A DNA stretch of 64,000 bases from Rhynchopus sp. YZ270_cl-10. Lineage: Eukaryota; Euglenozoa; Diplonemea; Diplonemida; Diplonemidae. Below, in pieces: positions 19,433 through 30,400 of this stretch. Both the position numbers and the translations under genes were made by a program. The notes under the pieces were generated by a model, which searched no databases, was not told where the DNA came from, and saw only the letters and a program-made list of their open reading frames with translations. Location of the stretch: the NCBI GenBank assembly GCA_964035575.1, contig OZ037852.1, positions 744,001-808,000 of the forward strand. The letters are read 5' to 3'. How positions within the stretch are numbered: position 1 is the first letter of the stretch; every line of letters starts with the position of its first letter.

Positions 19433-21577
19433 TTATTGACACCAAAAATCGAGTTGATCTTGTTGAGAACGGTATGCAGTGCGCTGTCGTTGATGAGGCT
19501 TGGTGCGTGCCTTCTTTGCATGGTAGATACGCTTCTGTAGTGGCGGCGGTGGGGGGAAGGCGACGGTGAGGTTCCAACGTTGGGGGCGGGGCTCTGGGGG
19601 GTTCCGTTCTCGGGTATGCGAGCGGAGGAAACGGGTGAATTTTGGAGAGGAGACCTCTGGTGGAGGGGCAGGCAGCGGGTCACCTTTCTTTGCACCTTGG
19701 CTGGTCGAGACGAATTCGACACTAAGAATCTTCTTTTCGCCCTCCTCATCGTCGTTGTCGTTGTCATCATCTTCATCGCGAGAATCACATTCCGCAGATT
19801 GGCTGCGAACCTGCGTCTGCTGCTTCGGCGCAACCTTTACAAAATTCAGCGGACTCTCTCTGTTCGCACCCTGATTCCCCGCCTTCCCTTCATTTAGTAG
19901 ATCCGACACTGTTTTAAACCCTGCCTGCTTTTTCAAGGCTTCCCGGTTTTTTAAGGCGCCTTCTGAAGCTCCAAAAATTTTCATCCAATGAGTGGATCGT
20001 CTTGGACCACGTTTTTCTCGTACCCTCGCCCAATCGATCCCGCCTTCGTATTTTGGCAACCCGCACTCCAACCGGGAGACAACAAATTCGTGGATGTTGT
20101 CTGTCTCTAAATGGGTTGCATGGGGTTCCAGAATGCGGAGTTTCATTTGTTGGGAAACCTCTCCGTCGCCGTCTTTCGTTGAGATATGCCCTGCGTCGGT
20201 CGCATGAAAATGCTGGAGAAATGCTTGCACACCTTCGTAGCCTAGAATTGCTAGAATCTCTTGGGGTATGATAAATTCGTATGGCTGTGGAGGTTTGCTC
20301 TCAGAATAGCGTAATACACCGTAAAAATGCCAATGACAGCGATACAACACATCATGCAAGAAACTCACTAACTCACTGTATTCCTGCGGAAACATCCTCG
20401 CAATATCGGGAACCCCTATGCTCACGTTAAATGCGGAGCGATCTGAATACCCTTCTCTCGTAGACAACCCGGTTTGAAACGCCCCGATATCAAAGGTGTC
20501 TTCAGGCTTCGCTCCTCCTCCCCTCCCGGATACATCGGGGAATGAAGCTGTCAGGATTAACCCCTCTTGTGGTGTGGGGTCTGGTTTGGGAGTACGTTTT
20601 TTTGTTTCTGTGGAGGAAGGAAGAAAGAGCATGCCCGAGGTGTCGATGCGGAGTGCCGAGAGGGCTGCCTCGGTGATGTTTGTTAGGTCAATCTCTGGGG
20701 GGCGGCGGCCGTGCTGGCAGCGGAGGACGATTGTGTCTTTGGCATCTTTTCGTGAAATGGACGCATACTTTACCCCAAGGTTCAAAGGAGGGGCCAAAGG
20801 AGCATCGTAATCCCTCGCAGTTCTGATAGACGTACACTGCAACAAATGAAGCTGCCCGTCTACATCAAATTTCAAAAAACAGACCATCCCAGTAATAAAC
20901 GCTCTTTGGTGTTCTTCAACGTGCTTCGCGAAGGCCTCCAATTCCTTTCCTACCTTGAGCTGTACAAAAGGAGAGACCGGGGCGGAACAGGAGAGTGATG
21001 GAGGTCCATCGAAGGTGCAGCAACGATCTGCTGGGGAGACCCAGACGTGAGAGAGGGAGTGTTTGTTGCGTCGGGAGGAGCAGAGCATGGCGTGAGGCGA
21101 CCAGGTGGCTTGGAGCACAACGTTGTACGTTGGCTTTGGGATGACAAATTTTTGAAGAAGACCGGAAACCCCGTGGGCACGTGTTTGAAGAAAGCGAAGA
21201 AGTTCGTCAGTATCATAGTACTCAATGGACAGTACGCTCTCTCCATTGGCATCAGTGTGTTGTGTAAGGAACTCCGCAACAACGTCCTGCGGGCTCTTCG
21301 CCATCTTCGCCCACTGTGTAAACAGCTTCGACAACACAATCTCCTTCCCCAGCTTCTTCTCCATCTCCTGCACATCCGTGCTCCAACTGAACCATACCCT
21401 CGGAAACCCCTGCTCAATCACCACCGTCTCTGGGATCCGAATACTCGGCTCAGAAGAATGCAACGATTTGTTCCATACCAGATTATATATCTCAGATACC
21501 AACCCATCACCGTCAACCCGACCACCCCGTATTGTCTTGGAAATACCCCGTTTAGACACAGTCTCGGTGGGAGGCAT
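19433..21577 (-). CDS. Large hypothetical protein (714 aa)
   Basis: Not recognised. The first ATG is at 21577 (MPPTETVSKRG); the open frame continues upstream but without ATG. A CTAGCAG acceptor-like site lies 56 bases upstream. Residues ~30-560 look globular, with aromatic-rich segments (GFPRVWFSWSTDV, a Cys/His pair RCHWHF) and no membrane segment or signal peptide. The last ~150 residues are low complexity: an acidic run DEDDDNDNDDEEGEKK, then proline- and arginine-rich stretches, possibly nucleic-acid- or protein-binding. Coding character (even base use, long frame) is strong for the first 560 residues and weaker at the C-terminus, where an unseen splice could give a different end. It could be a cytoskeletal or flagellar protein, but nothing in the sequence proves this. 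Confidence 0.75.
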   Translation of the reverse strand: MPPTETVSKRGISKTIRGGRVDGDGLVSEIYNLVWNKSLHSSEPSIRIPETVVIEQGFPRVWFSWSTDVQEMEKKLGKEIVLSKLFTQWAKMAKSPQDVVAEFLTQHTDANGESVLSIEYYDTDELLRFLQTRAHGVSGLLQKFVIPKPTYNVVLQATWSPHAMLCSSRRNKHSLSHVWVSPADRCCTFDGPPSLSCSAPVSPFVQLKVGKELEAFAKHVEEHQRAFITGMVCFLKFDVDGQLHLLQCTSIRTARDYDAPLAPPLNLGVKYASISRKDAKDTIVLRCQHGRRPPEIDLTNITEAALSALRIDTSGMLFLPSSTETKKRTPKPDPTPQEGLILTASFPDVSGRGGGAKPEDTFDIGAFQTGLSTREGYSDRSAFNVSIGVPDIARMFPQEYSELVSFLHDVLYRCHWHFYGVLRYSESKPPQPYEFIIPQEILAILGYEGVQAFLQHFHATDAGHISTKDGDGEVSQQMKLRILEPHATHLETDNIHEFVVSRLECGLPKYEGGIDWARVREKRGPRRSTHWMKIFGASEGALKNREALKKQAGFKTVSDLLNEGKAGNQGANRESPLNFVKVAPKQQTQVRSQSAECDSRDEDDDNDNDDEEGEKKILSVEFVSTSQGAKKGDPLPAPPPEVSSPKFTRFLRSHTRERNPPEPRPQRWNLTVAFPPPPPLQKRIYHAKKARTKPHQRQRTAYRSQQDQLDFWCQ

Positions 21578-21633
21578 AGCAGTAGTGATGACAAAGGAAA
21601 AGGAAAAATAGTATGAATTAAACGGCAAGGTCA

Positions 21634-22312
21634 CTGCTAGGTCTCCGTCATTGTGTGGTGGGGTTGTGATGCTCTTATAGCGGTCTGTGTGGTGAGGTGG
21701 GGGTTGTGTGGTGGGATGACTAGTTTACATAGGGTAGGCACCTGACATAGCGACCTTTAACTACCCGTCTTGAAACACGGACCAAGGAGACTAACATAGT
21801 GTGCAAAGGCTTAGGGTGTCAAACCCACGCACTGAAAGGGAGATGTGCCAATCCAGGACGCAGCACAGCCCGATCCTGATTTACTGGAAAGGGATTTGAG
21901 GTAAAGTACACTTTGTTGGGACCCGAAAGATGAACTATGGGGGGTGCATGTTGGTAGATAGAAATTGGGGGGCGGTTGGTAAAAGAAAAATGGTAGTTGT
22001 TGAGCCACGATGCTACTCTCGGATGAAAACTTAAGAAGTACCCTGCGGACCAATAATTGTAAGGTGTGAAAGGAAACCTAATGGGTTGCCCAAAACAATT
22101 TGGCGGGGGTGAAGTTATTGACCAATCGACAATAATGAACCTCATGAAAGCACAAAGGCACCCTGCGGTTAACAACATTTTATCAAAAAAAAAAAAACCA
22201 ATTTTCCTCTTTTTTTTGAAAACATTTGTTGCATTTTTTTTTTTTTTTGAAAAAGCTCAGACCTAATAAGCGACACAAGATAAATATTTGGGGAAAATAA
22301 AAAAAAGGAGGG
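21634..22312. other. Spacer upstream of the hypothetical gene
   Basis: AT-rich with T/A runs around 22185-22250. No gene or element recognised. Confidence 0.4.
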
Positions 22313-22355
22313 TTTGAAAGATGAATCTAAGCAGCACACTTCGTCATCTTTCAAA
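22313..22355 (+). repeat. Intergenic stem-loop (superfamily member, strongest outer stem)
   Basis: TTTGAAAGATGA (22313-22324) pairs perfectly with TCATCTTTCAAA (22344-22355), 12 base pairs, around a 19-base loop that keeps the CTAAGC word. It is preceded by an A-rich run, as in other members. Confidence 0.85.
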
Positions 22356-22683
22356 TAGAAAAGAGGGGTTTGTTGTGAATGCAGGTGTTTCTAAGTGAGG
22401 CCATGCATTCAGGATTGCAAAAAAAAAAAGGCAAAAAAAAAAAACAAAAATTGTTTGGTCACAATGACAGTTTTCTACAACATCATTTTCTCCTAATAGT
22501 AGGGAAGGTGTTAACCAAAGGTTGCACACCTACTCCTGTAGAAAAAGAAGAAAGAAAAAAGAAAAAGAGAATAGTTGGTAAGCCAACCCTAAGGCTCGCC
22601 TCCCCTCGTCACCCAAATAAACCATTAATAAAAAGCGTGGTAGTAAAATAGAATGGATCATGGATATGGTTTACTTTTTTGAA

Positions 22684-22736
22684 AGGAAAAATGTTGGAAT
22701 AGTGTAGTTGCCAACCGCAAGCTCCACTGTCCCTGA
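22684..22736 (+). repeat. TTGTTGGAATAGTG hairpin element, copy A
   Basis: ATGTTGGAATAGTG is followed by TAGTTGCC...GCAAGCTCCACTGT. Inner pairs TTGC/GCAA and outer pairs ATAGTG/CACTGT (one T-G wobble) give a two-tier fold. It is the uninterrupted counterpart of the copy split by the TA-target transposon at 23643-24597. Confidence 0.75.
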
Positions 22737-22960
22737 AGTCACTCACTTTTTTCCCACAAACTTCTTTCAGCCCCTGTAGGGCAACCCAGGATGTGCTGTG
22801 GAAAACCCCGCGCCCGATTTTCAAAACCACTGTATCATTATGTTTTTTTTTTTTTTTTTGTGGAAAATCTGACCCCAGCCACCACAGCAAGCGGACTGAC
22901 CCAGCTGACACCTCCTTTTTTAGAAATACATAGTGTTTTGTCATCGTGGAAAATAAAAGA

Positions 22961-23002
22961 AAACTTGAGATGCACATGTACCTCTCGTGCACACACACAT
23001 CT
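22961..23002 (+). repeat. Intergenic stem-loop with CTCTC loop
   Basis: Lead AAAACTTGAGATG; outer AGATG/CATCT; inner TGTAC/GTGCA around loop CTCTC. A member of the strand-locked hairpin superfamily. Confidence 0.75.
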
Positions 23003-23074
23003 AAATAAAGGGAGTGTTTAATTGTCAAGCAATGTATTGTAGATAAACCAAAATTGAAAACTTGAAGGACGAAT

Positions 23075-23257
23075 CATACAATACAACGAGGCCGAATCGA
23101 CCTCGCTAAGACCGGCTGAGGCGTGCCTGAGGCGTGCCAAGAATACTCAGGCGTGGCTGAGGCGCGATGGTAAGTATTAGCACGCCCCAGCCACGTCTCA
23201 GATACATTTTCCAGACATGCCTATTTTCAGGCGTAGTCTGCCTCGTTGCATTGTAAT
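23075..23257. mobile_element. 183-bp MITE with 7-bp target duplication
   Basis: Terminal TACAATACAACGAGGC (23077-23092) is mirrored by GCCTCGTTGCATTGTA (23240-23255) with one mismatch. The 7-base word GACGAAT flanks it directly at 23068-23074 and 23258-23264. Inside are repeated TGAGGCGTGCC words. It splits a hairpin-superfamily copy: the lead AAAACTTGAAG is on the left, and CCCTCTCGAC...CATCC continues on the right. Confidence 0.8.
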
Positions 23258-23344
23258 GACGAATGTCCCTCTCGACTTACACACACATCCGTTTCAAAAG
23301 AAAGAAAGATTATTTCATACATTCAATAAATTGAAAGCATGTTT

Positions 23345-23380
23345 CAAATGATGAATATACCTCGCGTACATACATCTTTT
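23345..23380 (+). repeat. Intergenic stem-loop, degenerate, next to an AATAAATT hairpin
   Basis: ATGATG...CATC outer stem with inner TAC/GTA around CTCGC. It is preceded at 23324-23337 by TTCAATAAATTGAA, a member of another small hairpin family also at 31668 and 51762. Confidence 0.6.
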
Positions 23381-23642
23381 AAAAATAATAAATCGAGAGA
23401 GGGGGAGATAGAGAGAGAGAGACGGAGGGAGGAGAAATAACAAATATTAAAATTAAAATTAAAAAATTCCGTTTTACGCGAAAGGGGGGGAGAAGCGTGG
23501 GAGCTGAACGAGAGAGAGAAAAATGGTGCCGGTCTAAATATATCCACCCACACTGCTTTGTGTTCCAAGCTCTCCGCACAACCCTCCCTTTTTCCCTTTT
23601 TTTTTTTTTTGCTTTTTTTTGAAAAATTGTTGGAATAGTGTA

Positions 23643-24597
23643 CAGTCCCGCCTATTATTAATAGCGTTTTATTTTATAAAATCCTAATTAGTGACGTTCT
23701 AATTTATAAAGTCGTGAATTAATTTATTTTTCGGGGGGGAATACTAAGTTATTGAATTTATTTTCCCCGGCGGAGCCGAAAAAATTTTTTTTGCCTGCAC
23801 AAGTGACGACGGGTTTGTGCGGGTTCTGTTGGAGGAATGTGTGGAAAAGGAGGTGTGTAATCAGTGATACACGGAGGTAAAAAACGGTGCGGTCGGTGGT
23901 GGCTGTGCGGACGCGCATGCCGTTCACCTCCATGGTCTATTTCGCCCACGAGATGAAAAGACCTGGCACCAGGAGTCGGTTACACCGAGGCGTGTCCCGC
24001 CTCGTCTTCACCACCATCCCCCTCGCAAGCGACGCAAATCGGTTGGCTGTTGAACTTGCGGGTCATCCCCGTAAGGTTGAGAAACCTCTTCAGCTCCTCG
24101 GGGTTCAAAAGAGCCTTGGGTGAAGTACGAACCGCTCTCTTTTTGTGGGTTTTGTACTTGGAGATGGTGGGAGCAGAAATATGGCGTCCTGGGTGAGCGT
24201 CATTCCACCACGCCATCACATCAGCGTGCGGTCTGTCATCAGTGCCTGCGTCCGCCGATGAACGGTGAGGCTGGCACTTTCAACTTCTCTGTCATCCGCC
24301 ATGGCGTTGTCTGTGATGGTGACAATCTCCGGGGCGGTGAGGACAGCCTGCTCGACGATGGTCACATCTTCGGCATATTTCTTTCATTTTTTCCGTTCAT
24401 TCCGTGGTGGAGACAGACATGATGGTCGGAGAGAAAGATGCAGATAGTCTTGTAGAGATTCAGACTGGGATTTGGGTGGACAAGCTAATTTATAAAATCT
24501 TAATTAGTGACGTTCTAATTTATAAAGTCGCTAATTAAATATTTTCAGATTTGGTCGAATTTATAAATTAGAAATTCACTAATTAGAGGCGGGACTG
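23643..24597. mobile_element. 955-bp pogo/Tc1-like DNA transposon remnant
   Basis: The ends are CAGTCCCGCCT and AGGCGGGACTG, flanked on both sides by TA (23641-23642 and 24598-24599), the target duplication of the Tc1/mariner superfamily. Sub-terminal copies of an ATTAGTGACGTTCTAATTTA word lie near both ends in direct orientation. On the minus strand near 24225-24140, a helix-turn-helix-like stretch (WWNDAHPGRHISAPTISKYK) resembles the CENP-B-type DNA-binding domain of pogo/Tigger transposases. The catalytic DDE part is not present, so it is a deleted, non-autonomous copy. It sits inside a TTGTTGGAATAGTG hairpin element. Confidence 0.75.
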
Positions 24598-24637
24598 TAG
24601 TTGCCACATGAGCAAGCTCCACTGCCCCTAAAGTTTT

Positions 24638-24725
24638 GTTTGTTTGTGTCGATAATCACCTACGTGCCCACTTTGGGTGGGGTAACCAAGGTCTGTGCTC
24701 AATATTTTGCCTTTTTTCTGTTGGT
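24638..24725 (+). repeat. Dispersed repeat with GTGTCGATAATCACC core
   Basis: Related stretches lie at 50216-50295 and 50905-51000 (GTCGACAATCGCC and TCGACAATCACC), followed in each by GGG-type and TTG-rich sequence. Diverged; class unknown. Confidence 0.4.
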
Positions 24726-24809
24726 AATTTTTTACTATAAAAGAGACGTACATGAAACGCGCTAAAAACGCAGCTCGATCGAGGAAAAAAAATAACTTGG
24801 AAGGAGTCG

Positions 24810-25126
24810 GGGCTTAGTTATTTTTTTTTTTTTGGTACGCGTCCGGGACCCCCCTCAAATTTTGAGCGCGCGCGCGCAAAAAAAAATAAAATACCAAAAA
24901 AAAAATAACTTGTTTTGGCCTGCAAAATCAATGTTGTGCCCAAAAAAAAATATTTCGAAAAAAAAATATTCGAAAAAAAAATTGTTGAAATTTTCCAACT
25001 TTTTTTTTTATACTTTTCCATGCACACCACACCGGCATATTTTTTTTTATTTTTTATTTTTTATTTTTGGATTTCCAAAAATTTGAGCGCGCGCGGACGC
25101 GTACCAAAAAAAAAAATAACTAAGCC
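24810..25126. mobile_element. ~317-bp foldback/MITE
   Basis: GGGCTTAGTTA, a T-run and GGTACGCGTCCG at 24810-24845 are mirrored at 25093-25126. GCGCGC tracts lie just inside both ends. No coding sequence. Target duplication unclear. Confidence 0.6.
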
Positions 25127-25319
25127 CTCGTGAAAACTTCAATAAAAAAATAGGTGGATGACGCAAATATCCCTTGACCTTGCTACATTCTATAGGCAAC
25201 CTCTGAGGAAATCCTCTAAATGGTTTCCAAAGGGAGCTTTTTTTTTGTGTCTGCCTCATAAAAACTGTAGTACAAAGGCCATGGTATTGCATCCCTTCCA
25301 CCATTCTTTTCGGTCCAAA

Positions 25320-25665
25320 AAAAGCAGTGTTTCCCACGGTGAGATTTTGGGGTGAGAAATCTCACAAAAAAAAAAAAAAAAAAAAAAGTGAGGTGAGAAA
25401 TCTCACCTGCAGGAAAAAAAAAAAAAAAAAAAAATCATGGTTGAACCACGTGAGTACCATGGGGAACTGGGTTGCTGACCGCACCATCCAGGCTGTACCT
25501 CAATTTTTTTTTGCCTGCGGCGCCATTTTCCCTTTTTTGCTCCGCAAAAATGGGTTAGGTGTGTGACTATGTGCTGTAAAAAGATAGATTTTTACACTGT
25601 ACCCTAATTTTTTTTCGCCTGCGGCGCCATTTGTTTGATTTTTTTTTTGCTCCGCAAAAATCCCT
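25320..25665. repeat. Short duplicated GC-box/poly-T units
   Basis: GCCTGCGGCGCCATTT followed by TTTTGCTCCGCAAAAAT occurs twice (25513-25550 and 25617-25660). Upstream, GGTGAGAAATCTCAC occurs at 25351-25365 and 25392-25406 beside long A-runs. Non-coding. Confidence 0.6.
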
Positions 25666-25760
25666 ATGTTCCCAATGTCCCTGGTCAGCAGTGCTGAGAA
25701 ATTTTGGGCACAAAAACAAGCTGACCCCCCAATCTTCCAACGACAGTGACATTTATGTCA

Positions 25761-26808
25761 ACAATTTTTAGAAATGTTGCGTACCGTGGCTTCGCTTGGG
25801 TGCTATGCCTGCCATGACTGCCGTTTATTTTGTAAATGTACTGAGGTTACTGATAATTCGTGTACCACGTGTGCCTGGTGCAAATATCAATGAAGTGCCG
25901 AACTCCGAGAAATTCTCATATTCCGCCGGAGGCCCCCCAACTTGAGGTAAGGTGGGGACCCGGGCGCGCGAAGCGCGCCCGGGCTCGCCACACCTATACA
26001 AAAACCCGCAAAACCGCAAAATCTCACCTATTTTCAGAGTTAGGTGAGATGCTGGGAAACACTGAAAAAAAGAAAGAAAAAAAGAAAAAATAGTACCTCT
26101 GACGAGGTAGGTCAAAGGGAAAAAAAGGTTTTTTCGTTGATTGCTCAATTACCCCGTTGGAGGGGGGGGTGATTGGCGACCCGTATCGGAGGAACTAGTT
26201 ATCCTTTAAGCTGCGCTTGTAGGAATTATTTCATATGCTTTCTATTCTACTGAATGAAAAAGGTATTTAAAAAAAAAAAATTGCGCAAACACACATTGCA
26301 CTCTTCTGTCAACTTCCTGTAAACTTTAAAATAAAATAAAAAAATAGAACACGACTCTTTAAAGACTTTTCCTTCCATGTCAAAAATAGTGGACACGGAC
26401 ACACATTGAGACTCACAACCCACCGCATTTTGGGTAGCATTTTTTTTTTTACTTTTTCAGGGTTTTTTCTAGGATTTTTTTTTTCAGATCTGGGGGGGGA
26501 CGCAAAAAACCCACCCAAAAAAAAAATTTTTTTTCGCAGGTGCAAGCAGGGTTTCCGCTTATCTTCATGGAAAATTTTTCCAAAAACGCGAAGATATGTC
26601 CAAAAAGGGGTCAAAATTTTTCGCGCTCCGCGCAAAAAAGCCCGTTCATTTCACGTAAATACGTGATAACGTGGGATGGTAACGTACATCAAGAACCAAC
26701 CCTTTTTCTCATGTTCCACGGAACCTTCCCTCAGTACAAGAAGAAACGGCGGTCATGATATCAGAACTTTCTGGCGAAGCCACGGTACGCAACATTTCAA
26801 AAAATTGT
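25761..26808. mobile_element. ~1-kb region bounded by 35-bp inverted repeats
   Basis: ACAATTTTTAGAAATGTTGC...CTTCGC at 25761-25795 matches the inverse of 26774-26808 with one or two differences. The interior is AT-rich with poly-T tracts and no recognisable protein. Probably a non-autonomous DNA element; no clear target duplication. Confidence 0.5.
26118..26225 (+). repeat. ~110-bp dispersed repeat, structured-RNA-like, copy 1
   Basis: Shares with 57633-57745 a long run: TTTTTCGTTGAT, GCTCAATTACCC, GGGTGATTGGCGACC, GGAGGAACT, CCTTTAAGCT. AATTACCCC pairs with GGGGTGATT in this copy and AATTACCC with GGGTGATT in the other. Could be a SINE-like repeat or a non-coding RNA. Confidence 0.6.
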
Positions 26809-27285
26809 GACCTAAAATTGAACATTTGTACAGCCAAACTATGGTAGAGGGCTGTGGGATTCCGCTCATAAGTTTTGAGTTGCGCCGCAGGCGCACGGTA
26901 CGCTACTTTTTTGATTTTTGCCGATCCCTTATTTTTTCACTCTTTGTTCGGTCCGTCAAATGGTGCAAAGATTGAGTGAATTGGGGGCACGGTCTGAAAC
27001 TTCACCTCGCTATATCCTCTTCACAATGATGCCAGGAAGGGGATAAGACGCACTTCGCGCGCGCTCGACTCCCTGCCTCCCCTTTTTTTTCTGGTGCGGG
27101 TTACGTACGTGGTGTCCCAAATGGGGGGTCTGTGCGGGTGACCCCAACCACCCCCCATATCCTTTTTTTCCCAAGTCAAAATGCGTCCCCCCCCGGGGGG
27201 GGACGCGTTTCCCCCCAAAATCTGGGGGGGGACGCCGTCCCCCCCCGTCCCCCCCTAGAAAAAACCCTGAATTTTTTCTTTTTTC
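26809..27285. other. Spacer with poly-C/G inverted tracts
   Basis: GCGCCGCAGGCGCACGGTAC at 26884 repeats a motif from 4990. C- and G-runs near 27180-27260 and a CCTAGAAAAAACCCTGAA word mirror 26456-26475. No gene seen. Confidence 0.45.
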
Positions 27286-27289
27286 TTTT

Positions 27290-27352
27290 TGATAAATTGT
27301 TGGATTAGCGTAGTTGCTCGGTTTGTGTTACCACAGTTTGTGCAATCTCCAC
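27290..27352 (+). repeat. TTGTTGGATTAGCG hairpin element, copy C
   Basis: TTGTTGGATTAGCGTAGTTGC ... GTGCAATCTCCACT. Inner TTGC/GCAA holds with a longer loop than copy A. It lies just 3' of the E1 gene stop codon. Confidence 0.6.
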
Positions 27353-27464
27353 TTTCACATTATTATTTTTTTTTTTTTTTTGGATCACTTCTTTCATCTC
27401 ATTCAAATTGGTTCGTTTTAAAATCCCTTCCTTTTTTTTCGTTGTCTTTTTTTTCACTTTTTTT

Positions 27465-30400
27465 TTAATAACGCATGGACGGCATTTCTGCACTGGTCAT
27501 GAATGTTTCAATGTCGAGAACGTGCTTGATAGCGTGGGTTACATCAGGGACGTTCAGGAAGGTGAGATAGGTCCCCAGGGGGTTGTAGGTGGGCTGTGCT
27601 GCGCATACTTGCCATCTCTCGGGGAGCAGATCTCTGAACTTGAGGGAGCCAATGTGGGCCCCGAAGGGGTGTTGTCCGAACTTGCAGATGTCGGCGAAGA
27701 CGACGGCATCTACACCCTCCATTGCCTCAAGCAGGCCTGTCGAGATACCGCTCAGGTATGGGTTGTCAATGACCTTGACGTCAATGTCGTAGCGCTCCTT
27801 CATCTCGCGTGCTGCGAGAATCGATGTCTGCACACCATTGCCGTATGTCACAACTGCCGCTGTTGCCTTCTTAGAGCCATACACAGTGACCTCATCGAAG
27901 GAGCCGATCTCCCCCGCCTTCGTGTACGGCATCTCCAAAAGGCAGTCCTTCTCCGCAATGTTCATGTGCTTCTGGTTCAGCAGGTTCGTGCAGTCCACAC
28001 TCATGACAACGCGCCCCTCCCGAGCCTGCTTCACAGCATGGCGCATGCCTCGTGCATATTCAGGCCCGTTAGAGTAGCACACCACATCAAGACCCGGCGG
28101 GATGTGCAGCATGTTGTGGGTATGGAAGTTCCCTCCAAAGACACCTCTGTCAAAGCCCTGCAGGCGCACGACCATGCCGTTCGGCTGGCGTCCCTTTGAG
28201 AGCCAGTTCATGAGCGCAGCCTCGAAGAACTGGTCGACACCGCAGTCGAGGTACTTTGCGTAGGGGATCTCCACGATGGGGACGAGGCCGATCTGTGCGT
28301 AGCCGACACCGAGGCCCATGAGGACAGACTCCTCGGGGGGGAAGTCCTTCACCCTGTGGGGGTACTTCTTGGCAAGGCCGTCGGTCACGAGGTAGTATCC
28401 ACCGTGCTCGACGTCCTCACCGACGTAGACGACGTCGCTCTGCTCGTCGAGGATCTCGTCGAAGACACGCGTCATGTGCTTGCGCATCACGTGCTTGTCC
28501 TTCGCCTTGTACTCAATGTTCCTGTCATTCGGTGGTGTCAACACCTGCGTCTCCGGCACCACCTCAGGCGTCCACAGCGGCTGTGAGGTGTGCGCCTGCA
28601 CCACCGCCCGCTCCGTCACCTTGGGCTCGGTCACCGCCTCGTTGAAGGCTGTCTTGCACTCCTCCCAGGTGTTGTAGTACATCTCGTGCAGCTCCTTGTA
28701 TGTGACAAGGCCGTCCTTGACTGCCTGTGCAGATGCATAGGCCAGAGGGTTCTCCGCTGCAACAGAGTTGATCTCGTCGGGGGTCAGGTACGCCAGCTGC
28801 CTGTCCGTGGCAGCATGCCCAAAGCGACGTGGTATGTTCTTGTACAGAATAAACGCTGGGCGGCTTGTGTTCCGTGTGTACTCCACCGCGGCCTGTGTCT
28901 GCTCGTAGATGGCACCCATGTCGCGCCCGTCACACTCAAAGTACTCCATGCGCAGCTTCTTGATGTACTCCTTCTGCAGCCAGTTGTACCCCTTCAGCGA
29001 AATGGCAATCCCGTTGTCCGAAACGCCAAACACAATAGGACACTTAAAGCCACGGTGCTGTGCGTACTCCGCCATGTTCAGCGAGGCGAGGTACTGTAAA
29101 ATGGCGTCATAATAGGGGGGAAATTGCAACTAGAAAAAAAGGGTGCAAAAGCGTTTCATACACAGTTACCCGTAAGGACATGGTATGACATGACGGGCTA
29201 CAAATCCCAAAACAGGGTGAAATAACACGTTAACGACAGGACCACCCTGTTACTTGACACTGACATAACCTCTCATAAAAGGCGTACCCCTGACTATTGT
29301 AAATATCTGCCTAAGATCTTTGGAAAAAACTTGAACGGGCCACGTTGCACAATCAGGTAAATGAAAAAATATAGATTGAGTACATTTGCACAAAGTAGAA
29401 AGCATAAAACCAAAACTAGGGAGTTGGTCTGGGATCAAAAGGGAGAGGGAGGAGGGAGGAGGGAAGGGGCAGACCTGAGCGTGGTTGACGGACCCGTCAC
29501 CAACACTGACGAAGGAGACGGCGTTGGGCTTGAGAAGCGACGGGATGCGGAGCTGGCCTGCAAGTCCCTGGCCGAGTGCACGCCCCACTGCTTGCGGTGC
29601 CTGTGGACAAAAAGGAGGACGATTTTTCGAAAGATACAAAACATTCACCCACAAGTATTCAACATTTAAACTGAGGAAAGGACCTAGGGTGCTCAAACAC
29701 ATCCTCGAAGGAAAGGACCTAGGGTGCTCAAACACACCCTCGCGAATACTAACATTATCTTCACATATTTCACAAAGAGATCTACCATCATATGCCAATG
29801 ACATATCCCTGAAAAAGAACCACAAGCCAGATCCAAACGCATGCTTCACCTATAACATTCTCAGGTGGCTTACCCCAGAACGACGACATACCTGCGATGC
29901 GAGCGTCGATGAGACGAGGAAGTCGTACGGACCACCACCGATAGCACAGTGGTGCCCACCTGTGACGGGGTCGTATGAGGACACGACGTGGCCACGCGCC
30001 CTGTCGAGGAGGATCTCTGAGAGCGTACGCCCTGCCTTGAGCTGGCGTGCGATGGATGCACCGGTGTGTCGGTAGTGAAGCGCCATTGCGTCCTCGGGGC
30101 CCAGCACAGCACCGACACAGGCGGCAAGCTCCTCTCCTCCGGGCCCAATGGTGTAGAACCCGAGGCCAAGGGAGGACGCGACACGCGACTCAACGTGCAC
30201 CAGGGAGGTGGCGTACGCTGCCTGCAGGATCATACGCGCCTGATCTGCCGTCACTCCACTCGCACTCAGCGACGAAAACCCCTCCGGCGCCGTGCACGCC
30301 CCGTTCTTCAGGTCCTCGCCAAAGTCGTGCGCCATCCGCATCTCAAGGATCTTCTTGAGGTCCGCCTCCCGTGTCGTGCGGAGGTCATGCAGGGGGATCT

